Both the position numbers and the translations under genes were made by a program. Of a stretch of 64,000 nt of DNA, positions 34,711-45,963 are shown in pieces (positions within the stretch are counted from its first letter, which is position 1; each line of letters opens with the position of its first letter). The notes beneath the pieces were generated by a model. It was not told the DNA's origin and ran no database searches. It saw only the letters and a list, made by a program, of their open reading frames with translations. Source of the stretch: Darksidea phi (taxonomy: Eukaryota > Ascomycota > Dothideomycetes > Pleosporales > Lentitheciaceae); contig JASJFT010000002.1 of the NCBI GenBank assembly GCA_030770425.1, forward strand, positions 62,001-126,000, in the 5' to 3' direction.

Positions 34711-35531
34711 ATGCGGTCCTCATTATCTGGCGTCGCCTATCTGACGTCCGTTGTCTCCGCTGCTCGCTTCATGCTGCACGTCCCCGCGACGCAGCTCGTA
34801 AACCCCTCCACCCTCCCCTCTACCACCCACGCAACGCTACAGTCCTCCGGACCTCCGCAAGATGCTTACATAACACGCTCGAACTCTTTCAACTTTAATA
34901 ATGTTTCAACCGGAAGCTATCTGGCGACGGTGCATTGCCGAGACTTCGTTTTCGAGCCGTTGCGGATAGATGTCACCTTGGAAGAGACCGTGGAGGGCAG
35001 TGGGGAAAAGAAAGAGATGATTCGAGCATGGCAAACGTTCTTTGGAAATGAATGGGATAACAAGGGAGAGGGGAGAGGGGAAGGCGGGAATGGCTTGGTT
35101 ATTGAGGTGAAGCCGCTGGGGGCGAAGAACTACTACCAGGAAAGGGGCGGATGTGAGTACTCCAAAAGTCAGGAGACATCGCTGGGAAGCGTTACTGACA
35201 GATGTAGTTTCTCCGCTATCGTTCTTGAAGAACCCTATGATTTTGATGGCTCTCTTCTCAATGGTCCTCATCTTCGGCATGCCGTATTTGGTGGAGAACA
35301 GTACGCTCACGCAATACCCTTCCGAAGCAACATAACACTAATAGGGATACAGTGGATCCAGAGACAAAGGCCGAGTTTGAGGAGATGCAGAAGAAGGGTG
35401 TTATGAATTCAGGCTCCACGAACACGGCGCAACAGATCCAGAACTTCGATCTCGCTTCATGGATGGCTGGCAAAACGGACAGCAGCAGTCGTGGTGCGAG
35501 CCCGGCTCCCCAGTCGAAGAAGCGGGGTTGA
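34711..35531 (+). CDS. EMC7: ER membrane protein complex subunit 7
   Basis: Exons 34711-35152, 35208-35300 and 35353-35531 encode 237 aa. EMC7 is a lumenal/single-pass subunit of the EMC, the insertase for tail-anchored and multipass membrane proteins. The N-terminus MRSSLSGVAYLTSVVSA is a signal peptide. A beta-sandwich (carbohydrate-binding-like) domain follows, with SFNFNNVSTGSYLATVHCRD and FEPLRIDVTL. After NYYQERGG the family signature FSPLSFLKNPMILMALFSMV forms the membrane segment, then MPYLVENMDPETKAEFEEMQ, and an Ala/Ser/Pro/Lys-rich tail ending KKRG. Introns of 55 and 52 nt are placed by these conserved joins. Length and order fit the family. Confidence 0.93.
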
Positions 35532-36537
35532 ACATTGCGTGACGATGGATATATGCCCAGACGAGCTCGATTGACACTGACCAATCTCTAGTAGAGCGAA
35601 ACGTTGTAACGAGCGAAGAGAAGTACTCATAGCATGATACACGTATAGCTTAACGCCCAGCTTCTCCGGGCTGGAAGCTATCGAAATCAGTGATACCGTA
35701 GAACAGGAATACAAAAGCTGTTCCCAACCAATCAAAAAAAGTTATCGTCAATTAACTTCTCCATCTCTGCTCCTTTCACCATGGACCGCAAAAGATCACA
35801 TCTCCTTATCTATACCTTTAATATTCTGCCACAATGAGTGCCACAATGAGTGACCTTAGCATGAAATACTGAGCCCCTCTTGTTCCATGAGACATAATAA
35901 TCAATTATCCGCAATCCCCTAGTTCGTCCCGACAGCAACCGCCTCTCTCCCAAACCCAATGCACGCAAAGCTCTCCCTGGTCGCCCTAACATCCACCATG
36001 TACAGCGTACAGCGTACAGCGTACACCAACATTACTACTTCCCCCAACACGGCACCCGAATACAAAGTAGCCTGAGTCTACCACAATCCTCCAAAGGCCA
36101 AAGACAACGAGATAGATATAATTTTTGTACGTCGAGGAGAGCAGGACGGTATACAGCACTTGCTGTTGTCGATGCTGGAAATGACGACCACTTGACTGAT
36201 GGTAAGGGTGATGATCACGCGACGAAAAATGGGGACGAGGATGAATAGATGGAGAGGTGTAGTAGGGGCAGGATAGTCACGACTAAGATGGTAGTGATCA
36301 GTTTGATGTACGGACCAAGTTTGGCCTGAAAATTCCTTACGAAAGATGTGATATATAATGGTGAAGAACAAGCCTCGCCAACCAACCAACCAACCAACTG
36401 ACCATTGAAGAAGATAATACAAATATCTTGGGCCATATATATATCAAACTGTATACAAGAACGAGTTACAACTAGGTATTTTGAACGCGTTCCAACCCCA
36501 ACCCAACGCCATGACCCTCCCACCTCGTCCCTCCATC
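35532..36537. other. Convergent intergenic region (1006 bp) with short repeats
   Basis: The 12-mer GCCACAATGAGT is directly duplicated at 35828-35851. A 7-mer TACAGCG is repeated about three times at 36001-36024, and CCAA is repeated four to five times at about 36379-36398. No gene is supported; overlapping short minus-strand frames at 36078-36659 show no motifs. Confidence 0.55.
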
Positions 36538-37668
36538 CTACCCATGAAGTTCCTGCGCACCACCTCTAGCCGGTTGTGACGCGGGCGCAGTAGGCAACTC
36601 CATTGCGTTCCCATGCACAGGCTGCGGCTGATACATCGGTTGTGCATATCCTCCTCCATCCCCCGTACTCATGGGCGACACGCTTTGCGCATGTAGCTCG
36701 TTCGTAAAGGGTTTAGGGGAGGGTGTATTTTGCTGAGCATACATCGGCTGGGCATTGACAGGGATAGGCGAGACAGGGGCCGGGGCTGGACTGGCAGGCG
36801 TCCACTGAGGTGGCGGGCTGGCGATGGGCGTTGGTACTTCATACTGCTGCGTATATGCCGGCGTCTTGTTATCGGGATGCTGGGACATTGGTGCTCCGCC
36901 CGTTTGAGGCGCTTGGGTCATTTGAGGTGCGGGTGCCATGGGTTGTTGGAAGCCTCCTCCTGGTGCACCGCCGTTTTGCTGGTTGGCCATGATGGCGGCA
37001 TTGGCGGCGTAGGCATTGACCTTCTTCTTCTTCTTGACGACAGTGAGGAAGAAGACTACGGCCGCGATGATCGCAATACCGATCAATGGCCCAGCAACCG
37101 CGCCCGCAATCCAGGCCTTGGACTTCTTCTTGGTCGAACTATTGCTCTTGCTCGACCCGGACCCACTACTTCCCGACGTAGAGGTCGGTGCCTCAGAAGC
37201 ACCGGTAGCCGTGTCTGTGGAGTCTTCTGAAGTAGAAGTCGCCTCATCAGCTGCAGACGAACCCGCAGTGAAGGTGTCCCCGGCATCGTTTTCACACTGC
37301 ACGTATCCGCCTATGACTGTGCATGATGTTCCCGCCTCACAGTACAGACCGTATCCATACGTTGACAGTGCCGCGCAGCATTCGGCACCAGAGGGCATGC
37401 AGTTGTAGGTCGTTACGCCGCAGCATTCGGCGCCATAGCAGTAGTACGTAGATGCTGTTCAAAAGTGTTAGTGCATGAGACAAATGAAAAAGAGAGGCGA
37501 GAACGTACTTCCACAGTAGTCGTAGCCCTGTCGGGCGAAGAGATTACTACCTCGCGCTGAGAGATCTCTCGCGTCAAGCGGTGGTGTATTGCCTCGCGGA
37601 GCCGTGTATTTTACTGCCACAGTCTCCGCGATCAATGCGACCGCGACACTAGAAACCTGGAGCTTCAT
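36538..37668 (-). CDS. Single-pass surface protein, Cys-rich ectodomain and Pro/Gln-rich tail
   Basis: Exons 37509-37668 and 36538-37454 (54-nt intron, GTACGT…AACAG) encode 358 aa. A signal peptide (MKLQVSSVAVALIAETVA) leads into a Cys-rich region (YDYCGTSTYYCYGAECCG, CMPSGAECC, YCEAGTSC) with at least ten cysteines, then a Ser/Thr-rich stalk that could be O-glycosylated. One membrane helix follows at about residues 167-193 (WIAGAVAGPLIGIAIIAAVV) and a KKKKK stop-transfer, then a cytosolic tail very rich in Pro, Gln, Met and Ala. The layout is that of fungal cell-wall sensors (Wsc/Mid2-like) but the cysteine pattern is not a textbook WSC domain. I do not assign a function. An upstream in-frame ATG exists at 37695. 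Confidence 0.85.
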
Positions 37669-38543
37669 GGTGGGATAGAACAGGAGCACCAGCAATAATT
37701 CCAGCGATGCTGCAAAATCGAGAAGATGTGGCTATTCTCTCGGCCTTAAATAAACCTAACCCCTCAGCTGCACGGATTGTGATACTCCAACATCGCATGG
37801 CTTTTCAGCTCCTGCGTAGCCAGAATGGTCTTGACCAGCCGCCAATACACGATTCGGTAGCAATTACCGTGTTTAGGAAATTTGTGGCGTTGGATTCGCT
37901 TTGGCCTGGCTGTTTCGTTGGTCAGCTGAAGTCGTGCATCTTCAGCGTTTTCTTCGCGCCAATCGGACTTGTAAGTGGCGTGTTCGAGCCCTATTTTAAA
38001 CTTTCTGGATCCTGCATCTGGATGTGGCTGATACTAGACTCATCGGACTTCGTATTGCTTCTTCATTTGTTGGTTTTATGTTGAATTCGACGAATTTCAT
38101 TGCTAGCATTGGACTGCGCAATTGTGTTAATAGACTGCGCAATTGTGTTAATAGACTGCGCAATTGTGTTAAAGGACACCACCACTGCGATTGAGGCGCA
38201 CGCGCCTCTTATCGGTATTTGCGATGCGTAATTAGGTGAACTTCGCCTAAAGAAGCATGCACTGGTGTATTCGGTACCTGTCATGTTGAACATCAAGAAC
38301 GAGGTCATCTATGGTCATAAGGAACTGGCGAGATTCTCGCGCCTCTTCGCGGTGTTGCTTGGATATCTTTAGAAGATGAGCTGATGCAAGAACACTGGTA
38401 GCTCGAGTACACTATCTCGATTATTTCCAGTGAGTGTGTTATAGTGATGAGCATAGTGCCTAACAAGATTGCAATAGAAAAGCTAAGGAATGGTGAGAGG
38501 TAGAACTGGGCCTGTTTGTTGATGTTGGATGTAAGATTAGCAC
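37669..38543. other. Intergenic (875 bp)
   Basis: Promoter of the surface-protein gene and 3' flank of the WD40 gene; it includes a 21-bp tandem repeat (listed separately). The frame at 37707-38084 has no motif and is not called. Confidence 0.5.
38112..38171. repeat. 21-bp tandem repeat, nearly three copies
   Basis: The unit GACTGCGCAATTGTGTTAAT plus A occurs at 38112-38132 and 38133-38153, and again (first 18 bases) at 38154-38171, with no mismatches. Each unit contains the palindrome CAATTG. The unit length is a multiple of three, but no supported gene covers it. Confidence 0.95.
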
Positions 38544-39826
38544 TTACTCACAATCCTCCACTAACGCCGCGAGTTCTGCCTCCTCATCCGCCGTCATCAA
38601 GCCCTCCTTTTCCTTAGTTATCTCCTCCTTCTCCTTCCCCTGACGTTCATCCTCCGCTTCTTGCATTGCCTTCGCTAGGTCCGGTGCCTTCAAACTCCAC
38701 CATCTGACTGTGCCATCAATGCTCACACTGACGACCTTCTGATCCTGCAGCAACAGAAGCGCTGTGACTTCCTCAAAATGTCCAGAGAAAATGTGATGGA
38801 GCTTCCCGCTACCCTTTTCCCACACTCGGACTTCCTCGTCTCTACAGGCAGTAATGACCCAACCGCCGTACTCGTCAATGGCTACGTCACGCACGTAATC
38901 TGGATGTTCAAACCGGGAATCTTCTTCCCAGTTGCGACTTCTTGAAAGACACTTGGCACTCCTATCCGCAGAAGCCGTCCACAAATCCCCATCGGAATCG
39001 AAGTGGATAGCGTCAACACTCGTTTCATGCGCAATGATGGGCGAAGGTCCGTCTTTGAGCTCGGCAGAAGAAGCTATGCCGAGCCTCCACCTCCGAATCT
39101 CACGATCCGTCCCAGCACTAAAAACAACAACATGGTCCTTGGCAGGCTCATATTCCGTTGGATCTAGCGCAAGTGCTAAGATGCCCCGCGCGTGTCCCTT
39201 TAGCGTATGTAGCTTCTCCCCAGATGCCACATCCCAGATGATGATGGTCGCGTCTGCGGAACCGGAGACCAGGATCTCTTTGCCCTGTAGCGTAAAGACA
39301 ATCACGGTCTTGACGAAGTCGCTGTGTCCCTGGAATTTGCGGCCAGGCTTCCCCGTGGAGACCGACCACGACCATATTGACTTATCCCAGCATCCCGCAA
39401 ACACGGTACCCGACCTGGAGGAAACGGCGACGGAAGTAAGAGGTGCGGTCGGGCCGGAGAAGGACGAGGAGACATCACCTGTCTACACGCAAAAGAGTTA
39501 ACAATAGCGCAAGTAGGGAACTAGGACGTGGGGGGGTGGAGGCAAGACTAAGGCCGGATAGCTGACCGACTTCAAGGTTAATCCTCTTCACATTCCCAGC
39601 CGCTTCTGCGATGTAAATCAGGCCACCATCTTGCGGGTCTGCAGCAACCGCGAGGATCTTCGAGGGGAGCTTGACGGGGTTCCCCTTGGTATTCTTCGAT
39701 TTGGAGGCTTTCCGAGCTGTTTCGTTCAGCGCTGAGCTAGTCCAGGTTAGCGGGGAACCTTCAAAGTGAGACGTGCTAAACTTACGTGGTTTGGAAGAAG
39801 TGGCCAGGATCTGTTGAACGCGACAT
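38544..39826 (-). CDS. WD40-repeat protein
   Basis: Exons 39786-39826, 39567-39736 and 38544-39478 encode 381 aa. The product begins MSRSTDPGHFFQTTSALNET and forms a single beta-propeller of about seven blades; clear WD/GH motifs include TVFAGCWDKSIWSWSV, GSADATIIIWDVASG, GHARGILALALDP, ADRSAKCLSRSR, VRDVAIDEYGGWVITACRDE and VSVSIDGTVRWWSL. The C-terminus is a charged Glu/Lys helix. It would act as a scaffold; I cannot assign it to a complex. The exon 2/3 join uses the second of two AGs in GTGTAGACAG, which alone restores NLEVGDVSSSF in frame. Exon 1 is just 41 nt. Confidence 0.88.
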
Positions 39827-40316
39827 ATTGGTTGTTATTGTGGAGGAAGAACCAGGCAGCACCAAAGTCGAGCTTTGGCGACCTGACCCCACCATGGCGC
39901 CTCCGCCGATCGTCACGCGTCAGCATCCACTGGAGTTCATCATCATCACAGCTACAACTGACACAACCAGAATGCTTCTGTGGCGCAACCAGTAAATTCA
40001 TATCTAGATAACGAAAGAAACTGCCATAAATAACTCGTCGAACCAATAAGAGATCGTTATTTCTATCCAGAGCAACGAAGCTCAATGCCAAAATTCTCGT
40101 ACCCCAGTCGTAAGTCATAACGCATCGCTCGAGTGAGGTGCAGCCATCCAAGCACCCAACATTACACTCAGGATATCTTTTTAAAAGACGATCCGTACGC
40201 CTTCCGCTTTTGGCAAAATGCCCATTATGCGCCGGAATCCGTCTCCAATGCGGTCGTAAAGTCATGACTGTACAATGCGCGTGCGAAACATGTTTCAATC
40301 GCAATCCCGCCAGCAA
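39827..40316. other. Intergenic (490 bp)
   Basis: Promoter of the WD40 gene and 3' flank of the Byr4-like gene. A 189-residue minus-strand frame here (39747-40316) overlaps the WD40 exons in another frame, lacks motifs and is rejected. Confidence 0.5.
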
Positions 40317-42987
40317 CTACCTTCGCTCGGCCACCGCTGATGTGCTCGCGGCGACCAGGTGCCGTATCGCCCATCTCCAGCCACCGTTCTTACTTTCACC
40401 AGTGTCGCGCATGCTGTCAACCCAGCCTTCTGTTTTCCGTCGCCAGATGGCCTCTTCTTCCCGCTGTCTTCGGATGAAGCTAGGACCAACGTCAAATTCT
40501 TCACCAATGAATGCAGGGTCATTTTGGCCTGGTGTACCATTATCACCAAGTCCACCGGCGGTATGACCGGCAGCACTCTCGTTGTCTTTCAGCTCCTCGA
40601 TACCCGCAAATGGATCCTCTTCATCATCCGCATCGACGGGTGAAGAGTGAACATTGCCGGGCGGTCGAAGCGCTTTCAGCCATGTCATCTTGACGGGGTC
40701 GTAGACCATGGCACCGTCGTATTGGACACCACGAGGCATAGTCTTCTGAGATATCAAAGCTGGGCGAGGTGGTGACGGGGCTGGGCCAACCTTCACAGCG
40801 CGTGACGATACGTTCCTCTGGGCCGCCTGTATGTGAGACAATGCTGTATGGGAGATTGAATGTGAACGGTCGTGCGAGTGGGCAAAAGAGTTGTTGGGCG
40901 GTGCGAACGTGGGGGTGCTCGCCGTGGTTAATGCTAGTGTGGTCGTTGACGTGTTGGGATGTGTAAAGGGAGCCAGAGCTTCCTCGTTTCCTTCCCAGCG
41001 TTGTAAGTGCGGGTTGAATACCATGCCTTTCTCGGCTAGAATTCGTTAGCATGATATGTATAGCTGTGGGTATGAAGAAGCAATTACTCTTTGCATAGGG
41101 TTCGAATAGTCCCCGAATGAGGTGCGGCTTCTGTCCAGAGCCTCTCTTCTTATGAGTGGTAGGACTAGTATGCGGACTCTTAGCCGCAACATGCACTTTC
41201 CAGTTGATGCCCGTTGGCGCGATGGGGCCATCGCCGCGTGCTCGCATGCCAGCCAAACGTTGTTCGCGTGCATTTCGACTTGCTGCAGTGTCGCGCGCAA
41301 ACCGCGGCGTGCTGTCCATCCTCACCGGGCTGCGCGGTGTTTGTGGTAGCGGCGTAGCCATCCGATCAGGCATGGGCAGCCGCGAATTGCTCGGTTGTTG
41401 GCGCAGGGTTTTGTTGCTTGCGACATTGCGCGGTGCCTTCTCGAACTGTCTCTCTTTGGTCGCCGATGTTGGCAAATCATCAAAGATCTCCAGTTCGGAG
41501 CCGTCTCCGTAATTTCGCTTGCGTCCCTTTGGCTGTGTGATCTTCTGCGGATGACGTGCCATGGCAGAAGGTGCCAGTTCCCTCCGCATACCTGTCCGAC
41601 TTGGGGTATCAGGGTTGATCGTTGACATGCGCGAGAACGACCGCATAGATGGAGATTGAGGTCGGCGTGGATCCGAGTCTCGACGTAAGTGTGTCTGCGA
41701 CGCTGGTTTGGCCATGACATGGTGCGACTGCGATTTCGAGTTACCTGCCGGGAGAAATGGAGGAGGTGCCCGTGGAGCATTGTGATTGTTACGGAGGAGA
41801 GGCGCTGAACGTTTTGCACGAAGAAGTTGGGCGCTCGTGGTCGTGGGCATTGGACGACTATGGGTAAGCTGTGGCGGAGCACCCGATTCGTAAACGGGTG
41901 TGAGTCGCGAACGGCTGGAAGTGGAGAGGGGACGGGGTATCTTTGACAGAGACGGCTTCTCAGGTTTGTCGATAAATGTGAGAGTGGTTGCTGGACGTGC
42001 AGCAGGAGGCGCAGCCGGCTTTGTGGGCGCCCTCTTAACAACGACATTGCGGTTGAGTGTGAGCTTCTTAGTGTCAAGGGCATCGTCGCCGCCAAAATCC
42101 AGACCATCGAGGAAGTCGTCTTCGTCTTCTGCACCTTTGGGCTTCGGCGCTGGCAACGGCTCGTCCTCGGTCGGCGGCGTTGTTGCCCATGCAGCCGCAG
42201 GAGATGTGGTGAAGTCAGGAGCAGGGAGCAGTGCAGGTGCGGACGTCGGCGGCGGCTCACGCTTCAACTGGGTGGGCAATGGAGAGACGTCGGGCGTGGC
42301 ATGTTCGTTCCGCTTGAGCTTATCGAGGCGTGCGTTGAAGTCGAGCGGCTCGTTCGGCAGCACCAGGCCGTTCAGATCGTCGTCCTCGCTTTCGAGAGTC
42401 ATGCAGCTGCCCATGCTCGGGCTCATAGCAGAGATGGAAGAGCTGCGGCCGCCACGTGCCTCTCGTCTCGTCCCGGCAAAGCGAATGCCCAAGCTGCCCT
42501 CGCCCCAGTCATCGAAGTCGTCCTGATCATCGGCCGGCGTGCGCGGCGTCGGCGCCTTGAGCTTCAGCCCCCCGTTCACATCTGTGGGCAGCTCCAGATC
42601 ATTGCCCCAGTCGTCGTCAACGGCGATTTTGCGGGTCGAAGTCTTCCTCCCCAGCCGTTTTATGGATCCGCCAAGGAGGGCTGACGACGGCACGCTGGTG
42701 GGGATCGGGATGCCGGCCTGCTTCGCTGAGGAAATGGCGTTCATGGTGGATATATCGTCGCTGGGCGTCAGAAGAAGCTCCCAATCGTCGTTTCCAGTGT
42801 TGCTCTCCGAGTATTGCGAGAGGCGCGAAGAGTGCGAGTCGTTGAATCTGCTGGCGCGGGTGAAGGCATCGTGGTCCGAGCTGCTGTCAAAATCGCCGTC
42901 GTCCCAGTTCTCGATCGTCGTGGCCATGGAAGCGTTGCGCTGCTGCATGCGCTGCGCAAAGCTATGTTTGGCAGCCGCTGCAGCCAT
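40317..42987 (-). CDS. byr4: Byr4/Bfa1-type component of the septation/mitotic-exit two-part GAP
   Basis: Exons 41088-42987 and 40317-41035 (52-nt intron, GTAATT…TTCTAG) encode 872 aa. Byr4 (Bfa1 in budding yeast) pairs with Cdc16/Bub2 to inhibit the Spg1/Tem1 GTPase at the spindle pole and so restrains septation. Diagnostic stretches are the N-terminal ENWDDGDFD, the repeated acidic W-D/G patches (DDWGNDLELP, DFDDWGEGSLGIRF), and the C-terminal block HLIRGLFEPYAKTEKGMVFN then PHLQRWEGNEE and MVYDPVKMTWLKAL. The bulk is Ser/Pro-rich and disordered, likely phosphorylated. The intron sits inside the most conserved block, which fixes the join. The ATG at 42987 (MAAAAAKHSFAQRMQQRN) is preferred to one at 43101, which adds a Pro/Arg-rich stretch. 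It lies head to head with the XRCC4-like gene. Confidence 0.88.
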
Positions 42988-43725
42988 GATGGGCGGTCGC
43001 GGTCGCGGTCGTGTGTGGTTTTCGTTGGAGATGGCTGGTTTTCGGCAGGGCCAGATGGGAGGGCTAGAAAGAAGCGGCCTGCTTACTGTGCGGACCTGCA
43101 CGAGCCAGACGACGGTCCCGGCTGATCGCTACGCACGACGCGTTTGTGGGATGCAAGCAATGCGCGCGAGGGTGCGAAATCAGGCCCGCTTGCCCTCGAT
43201 ACACTATAGCCACGACCATGTATATGTATTCCAGCGGTCCTTCGCCCCAGAAGCATCCTCCAACGCCGCCGGTCTCGCGGCAGCTCCGGCGAGAGGCCGT
43301 GGCTTGACTCAACATCAAACACAGCGCGGTCGTGCCTAGAAGGCAGCACCCTTCACTCGCGCCGCACCGCTCACTGTCATGGGGGGGGGGGGGGCATATA
43401 AGCCTCGATAAGTGCCCCTTCGTCTGACGCCCGCCCTGTCTGTTCCCATATGTCCGCTCACGTCCACGTGCATACCTGAAACCGTCGGCCAGTGCCCGCG
43501 TCACTCGGCACGCTCGTTCCATACTCTGTCACCACCAAAACAAGCATCATCCCGACGGTCCCTAGGCGCTGTATCAGATTCGCTAGGGCGTCCTGGATCC
43601 CCCAGTCCCCGCCATCGCGCAATTGGCTGCACGTGCCGTTCGAACTTCCCAAAACAAGCAGGTTTTGGACGACGTCTCGATCTGACTTCCCGCGTCGATC
43701 GCTAAGTATCACTAAGTACGCCACC
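42988..43725. other. Divergent promoter (738 bp) with a 14-G tract
   Basis: Shared upstream region of the Byr4-like (-) and XRCC4-like (+) genes. An uninterrupted run of 14 G at 43381-43394 is followed immediately by CATATAAG, a TATA-like element on the plus strand 330 nt before the ATG at 43726. No gene is visible. Confidence 0.6.
43381..43394 (+). repeat. Homopolymer G14
   Basis: Fourteen consecutive G between TGTCAT and CATATAA in the divergent promoter. It can also be read as a poly(dG).poly(dC) element. Exact length may vary by sequencing error. Confidence 0.9.
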
Positions 43726-44983
43726 ATGGACGGTCGCTACATCGTGCCCGTCGAGCCCGCTGGCGGTAGCGGCGAACTCGTGGTCATTGAAGTGCGGCAG
43801 AATGGTTCTCGGCCGCTAGACGTCCGGCTGGTAGGCTGCGAGGGCGAGAGCCCTTATGTCGCGAACGGTAAGATTGCTCGCAAATTGGCGTCATTTCTTT
43901 TTTTGACCCATCTCTCCAGTGCAACACCGTAATATTGGGAAATTGAAGCACAAGTTCAAGGGTACAGACCAGGAGTGGGAAGCAATCCTCAGTCATTTTC
44001 TCCTGCAAAAACATCCTGAAGGGGAGCATGCCGGCAGTGTCGACAATGTCCGCATGATCTACACATTGAAGCACAACCACCTCGAGGTCTCCATCCGACA
44101 AGACGTCAAAGGAATCAAGGTGGGCATGCATCGGGCAGCAGTCAATGCCGTGCTAAATTTAGTAGGTCACTTTGGGTGAGATTGCACTTCCCAAAGATGA
44201 AGAGTTCGAGTTCAATCCATTCGAATGGGCACAGAGTTCGGCAGAAGCTCACGCACGCACTCTCCAAGAGCTAGCGGACCTCAAGGCCAGAAACATCGGC
44301 GAGCAAGCCGCCATCTCGAAGCTTCAATCGCAGCTTGACGATTTCATCAAGGCGAAGCATGAGACGGAAAAGGAAATGCTGCAGCAGTTCATGGTATTGC
44401 TCAACGAGAAGAAACGCAAAATCAGGGACCAGAGCCGGCTGCTTGCTGGTGCCAAGGTCAGCGAGAGCACTGGTAAGATTGAAAAATTTGCAGATATGTC
44501 TATATCTAACTGGGCGATGTAGCATCAGCGGTCAAGGCATCTAGAGAAGAAACAAAACCACGAAAAGCTGCTCCATCTCGCGCTTCCAAGCGAAAAGCCG
44601 CCACAAAGGCCCCAGAACCGGATCCAGAGCCGGAGCAATTGTCAGATACTGATCAAATGGAGATAGACGAGGCAAAGGCAGAAGAACAGGATGAGGAACT
44701 GGGGCCCGGGGCAGCGACTCCAGACCGAACATCAGACGACGAAACAGAAGACGAGGATGGATCGAGCCGAGTCATTCCTGCTTCGTCGGCGCCGCGAAGG
44801 CGACCGCAATCATCCGAGGCAGCCGGGTCGCAGTCTTCGAAAGACGCTGCTGTACCAGACGTGGGACCGCCACCTCCAAGACGGGAGTTACCTTTCGGCA
44901 GACCGGCTACGCGCAGCAAACCCGTACAGAAGCAGCCGGCGCCACCGGTAGAAGACGATGAGACGGACGACGAGGAATTGTGA
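43726..44983 (+). CDS. XRCC4/Lif1-like DNA ligase IV partner (non-homologous end joining)
   Basis: Exons 43726-43867, 43920-44119, 44166-44472 and 44523-44983 encode 369 aa. The N-terminal head (to about residue 120) is a beta-sandwich ending VSIRQDVKGIKVTLGEIAL; a long coiled coil follows (LQELADLKARNIGEQAAISK … AKHETEKEMLQQFMVLLNEK) with the LLNEKKRKIRDQ motif characteristic of XRCC4-type proteins; the tail is acidic, Ser/Pro-rich and disordered, with basic patches. In the family the coiled coil binds ligase IV and the protein bridges DNA ends. The four-exon model uses introns of 52, 46 and 50 nt, all phase-consistent. I rate the identification good but not certain because XRCC4-superfamily proteins diverge strongly. 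It lies head to head with the Byr4-like gene. Confidence 0.75.
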
Positions 44984-45963
44984 TCGCATGCAAAGAAGCA
45001 CGACATTGAACCCCACGGCGGTGGCTATCTGTTGCCATGCAGACTGATTCCCCGTTAGCGGCGCATGACTGTCGCATGCAACTCTGTCATCGAAAGACAA
45101 GCTGATGACTACACCTCCTTAGCTGGCAGTCAGCGTAGAAATGGTTATCGCGTTTGCTGTGTCGTGGGAGCTCTAGCGTGAAAGGGTATGTGACCAGGAT
45201 CCGCTCGCTAAATCCCCGTGCGTGCATCACGGCCCGGACGGTGGATGATGCGCCCAGGCATGACGGCGGGATAGAAGCGCGTTATCTGGGCCACGCTGCA
45301 GACTGGACAGCAGCAGACTTACATCTGGTAGCCCTCCATAATGAAGTAGAAACGATTAGATTGCGCTGTGATCGAAGCTCTTGAGCACCAGGTAAAAGAT
45401 GATACACGCTCTCCGACAATGCGACGGCCAATCGGCGTGCAGCTGCATCGGAACGATATGCCAAGCCCAGCGTCAAACCACTCGCGTTGATCTCATTGAT
45501 CTCCATCTTCCTCACCACGCTGGCCTCGCTGCCCGTTCCTCCTGGCTGTCGCGTTTACTTAAGAGATCGCGTTCCGTATCGGCTGGCTCTTCGGAATCGG
45601 CCCGGAATGATTGACTCGTGCGGCGTCGGATTGTCTGCGACCCAGAGGCTGAGGTAGCACCCGAGTGAGTCTACTCACCAATACCATCGCGCTGTTGCAT
45701 TCACTGACCTTCCTCAGATCTATACCAACGCGCTATTGTAACTGCGATCCACCTCCACCGACCGCACTACCGTAGTCACTAGGCAACGGGGCCTTCACCA
45801 CGCACCACCTCACCCCGCGCCGAACCTTCTATCCCCCGCTCTGCCTCGAGCTCATGTCCTTCCACACTCACCGCGCAACCTCTCACACCTACCGCCGCCG
45901 TCTGCGTTAGCCGTCTGTCTGCCCTAGCGACACTCGCATCCACAACACGCGCGCGCCCATACC
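44984..45963. other. Intergenic (980 bp)
   Basis: 3' flank of the XRCC4-like gene and promoter of the next gene. A C-rich, CACC-rich stretch fills about 45780-45950 before the ATG at 45964. The frame at 45154-45384 shows no motif. Confidence 0.5.

Noticed and set aside
35828..35851. Duplicated 12-mer GCCACAATGAGT, found again at 55847
   Set aside because: Too short to claim a dispersed element; flanking sequence is not shared.
37707..38084. 125-residue plus-strand frame
   Set aside because: No motif, and it overlaps the promoter of the surface-protein gene.
39747..40316. 189-residue minus-strand frame
   Set aside because: Overlaps the 5' exons of the WD40 gene in another frame, has odd composition and no motif.
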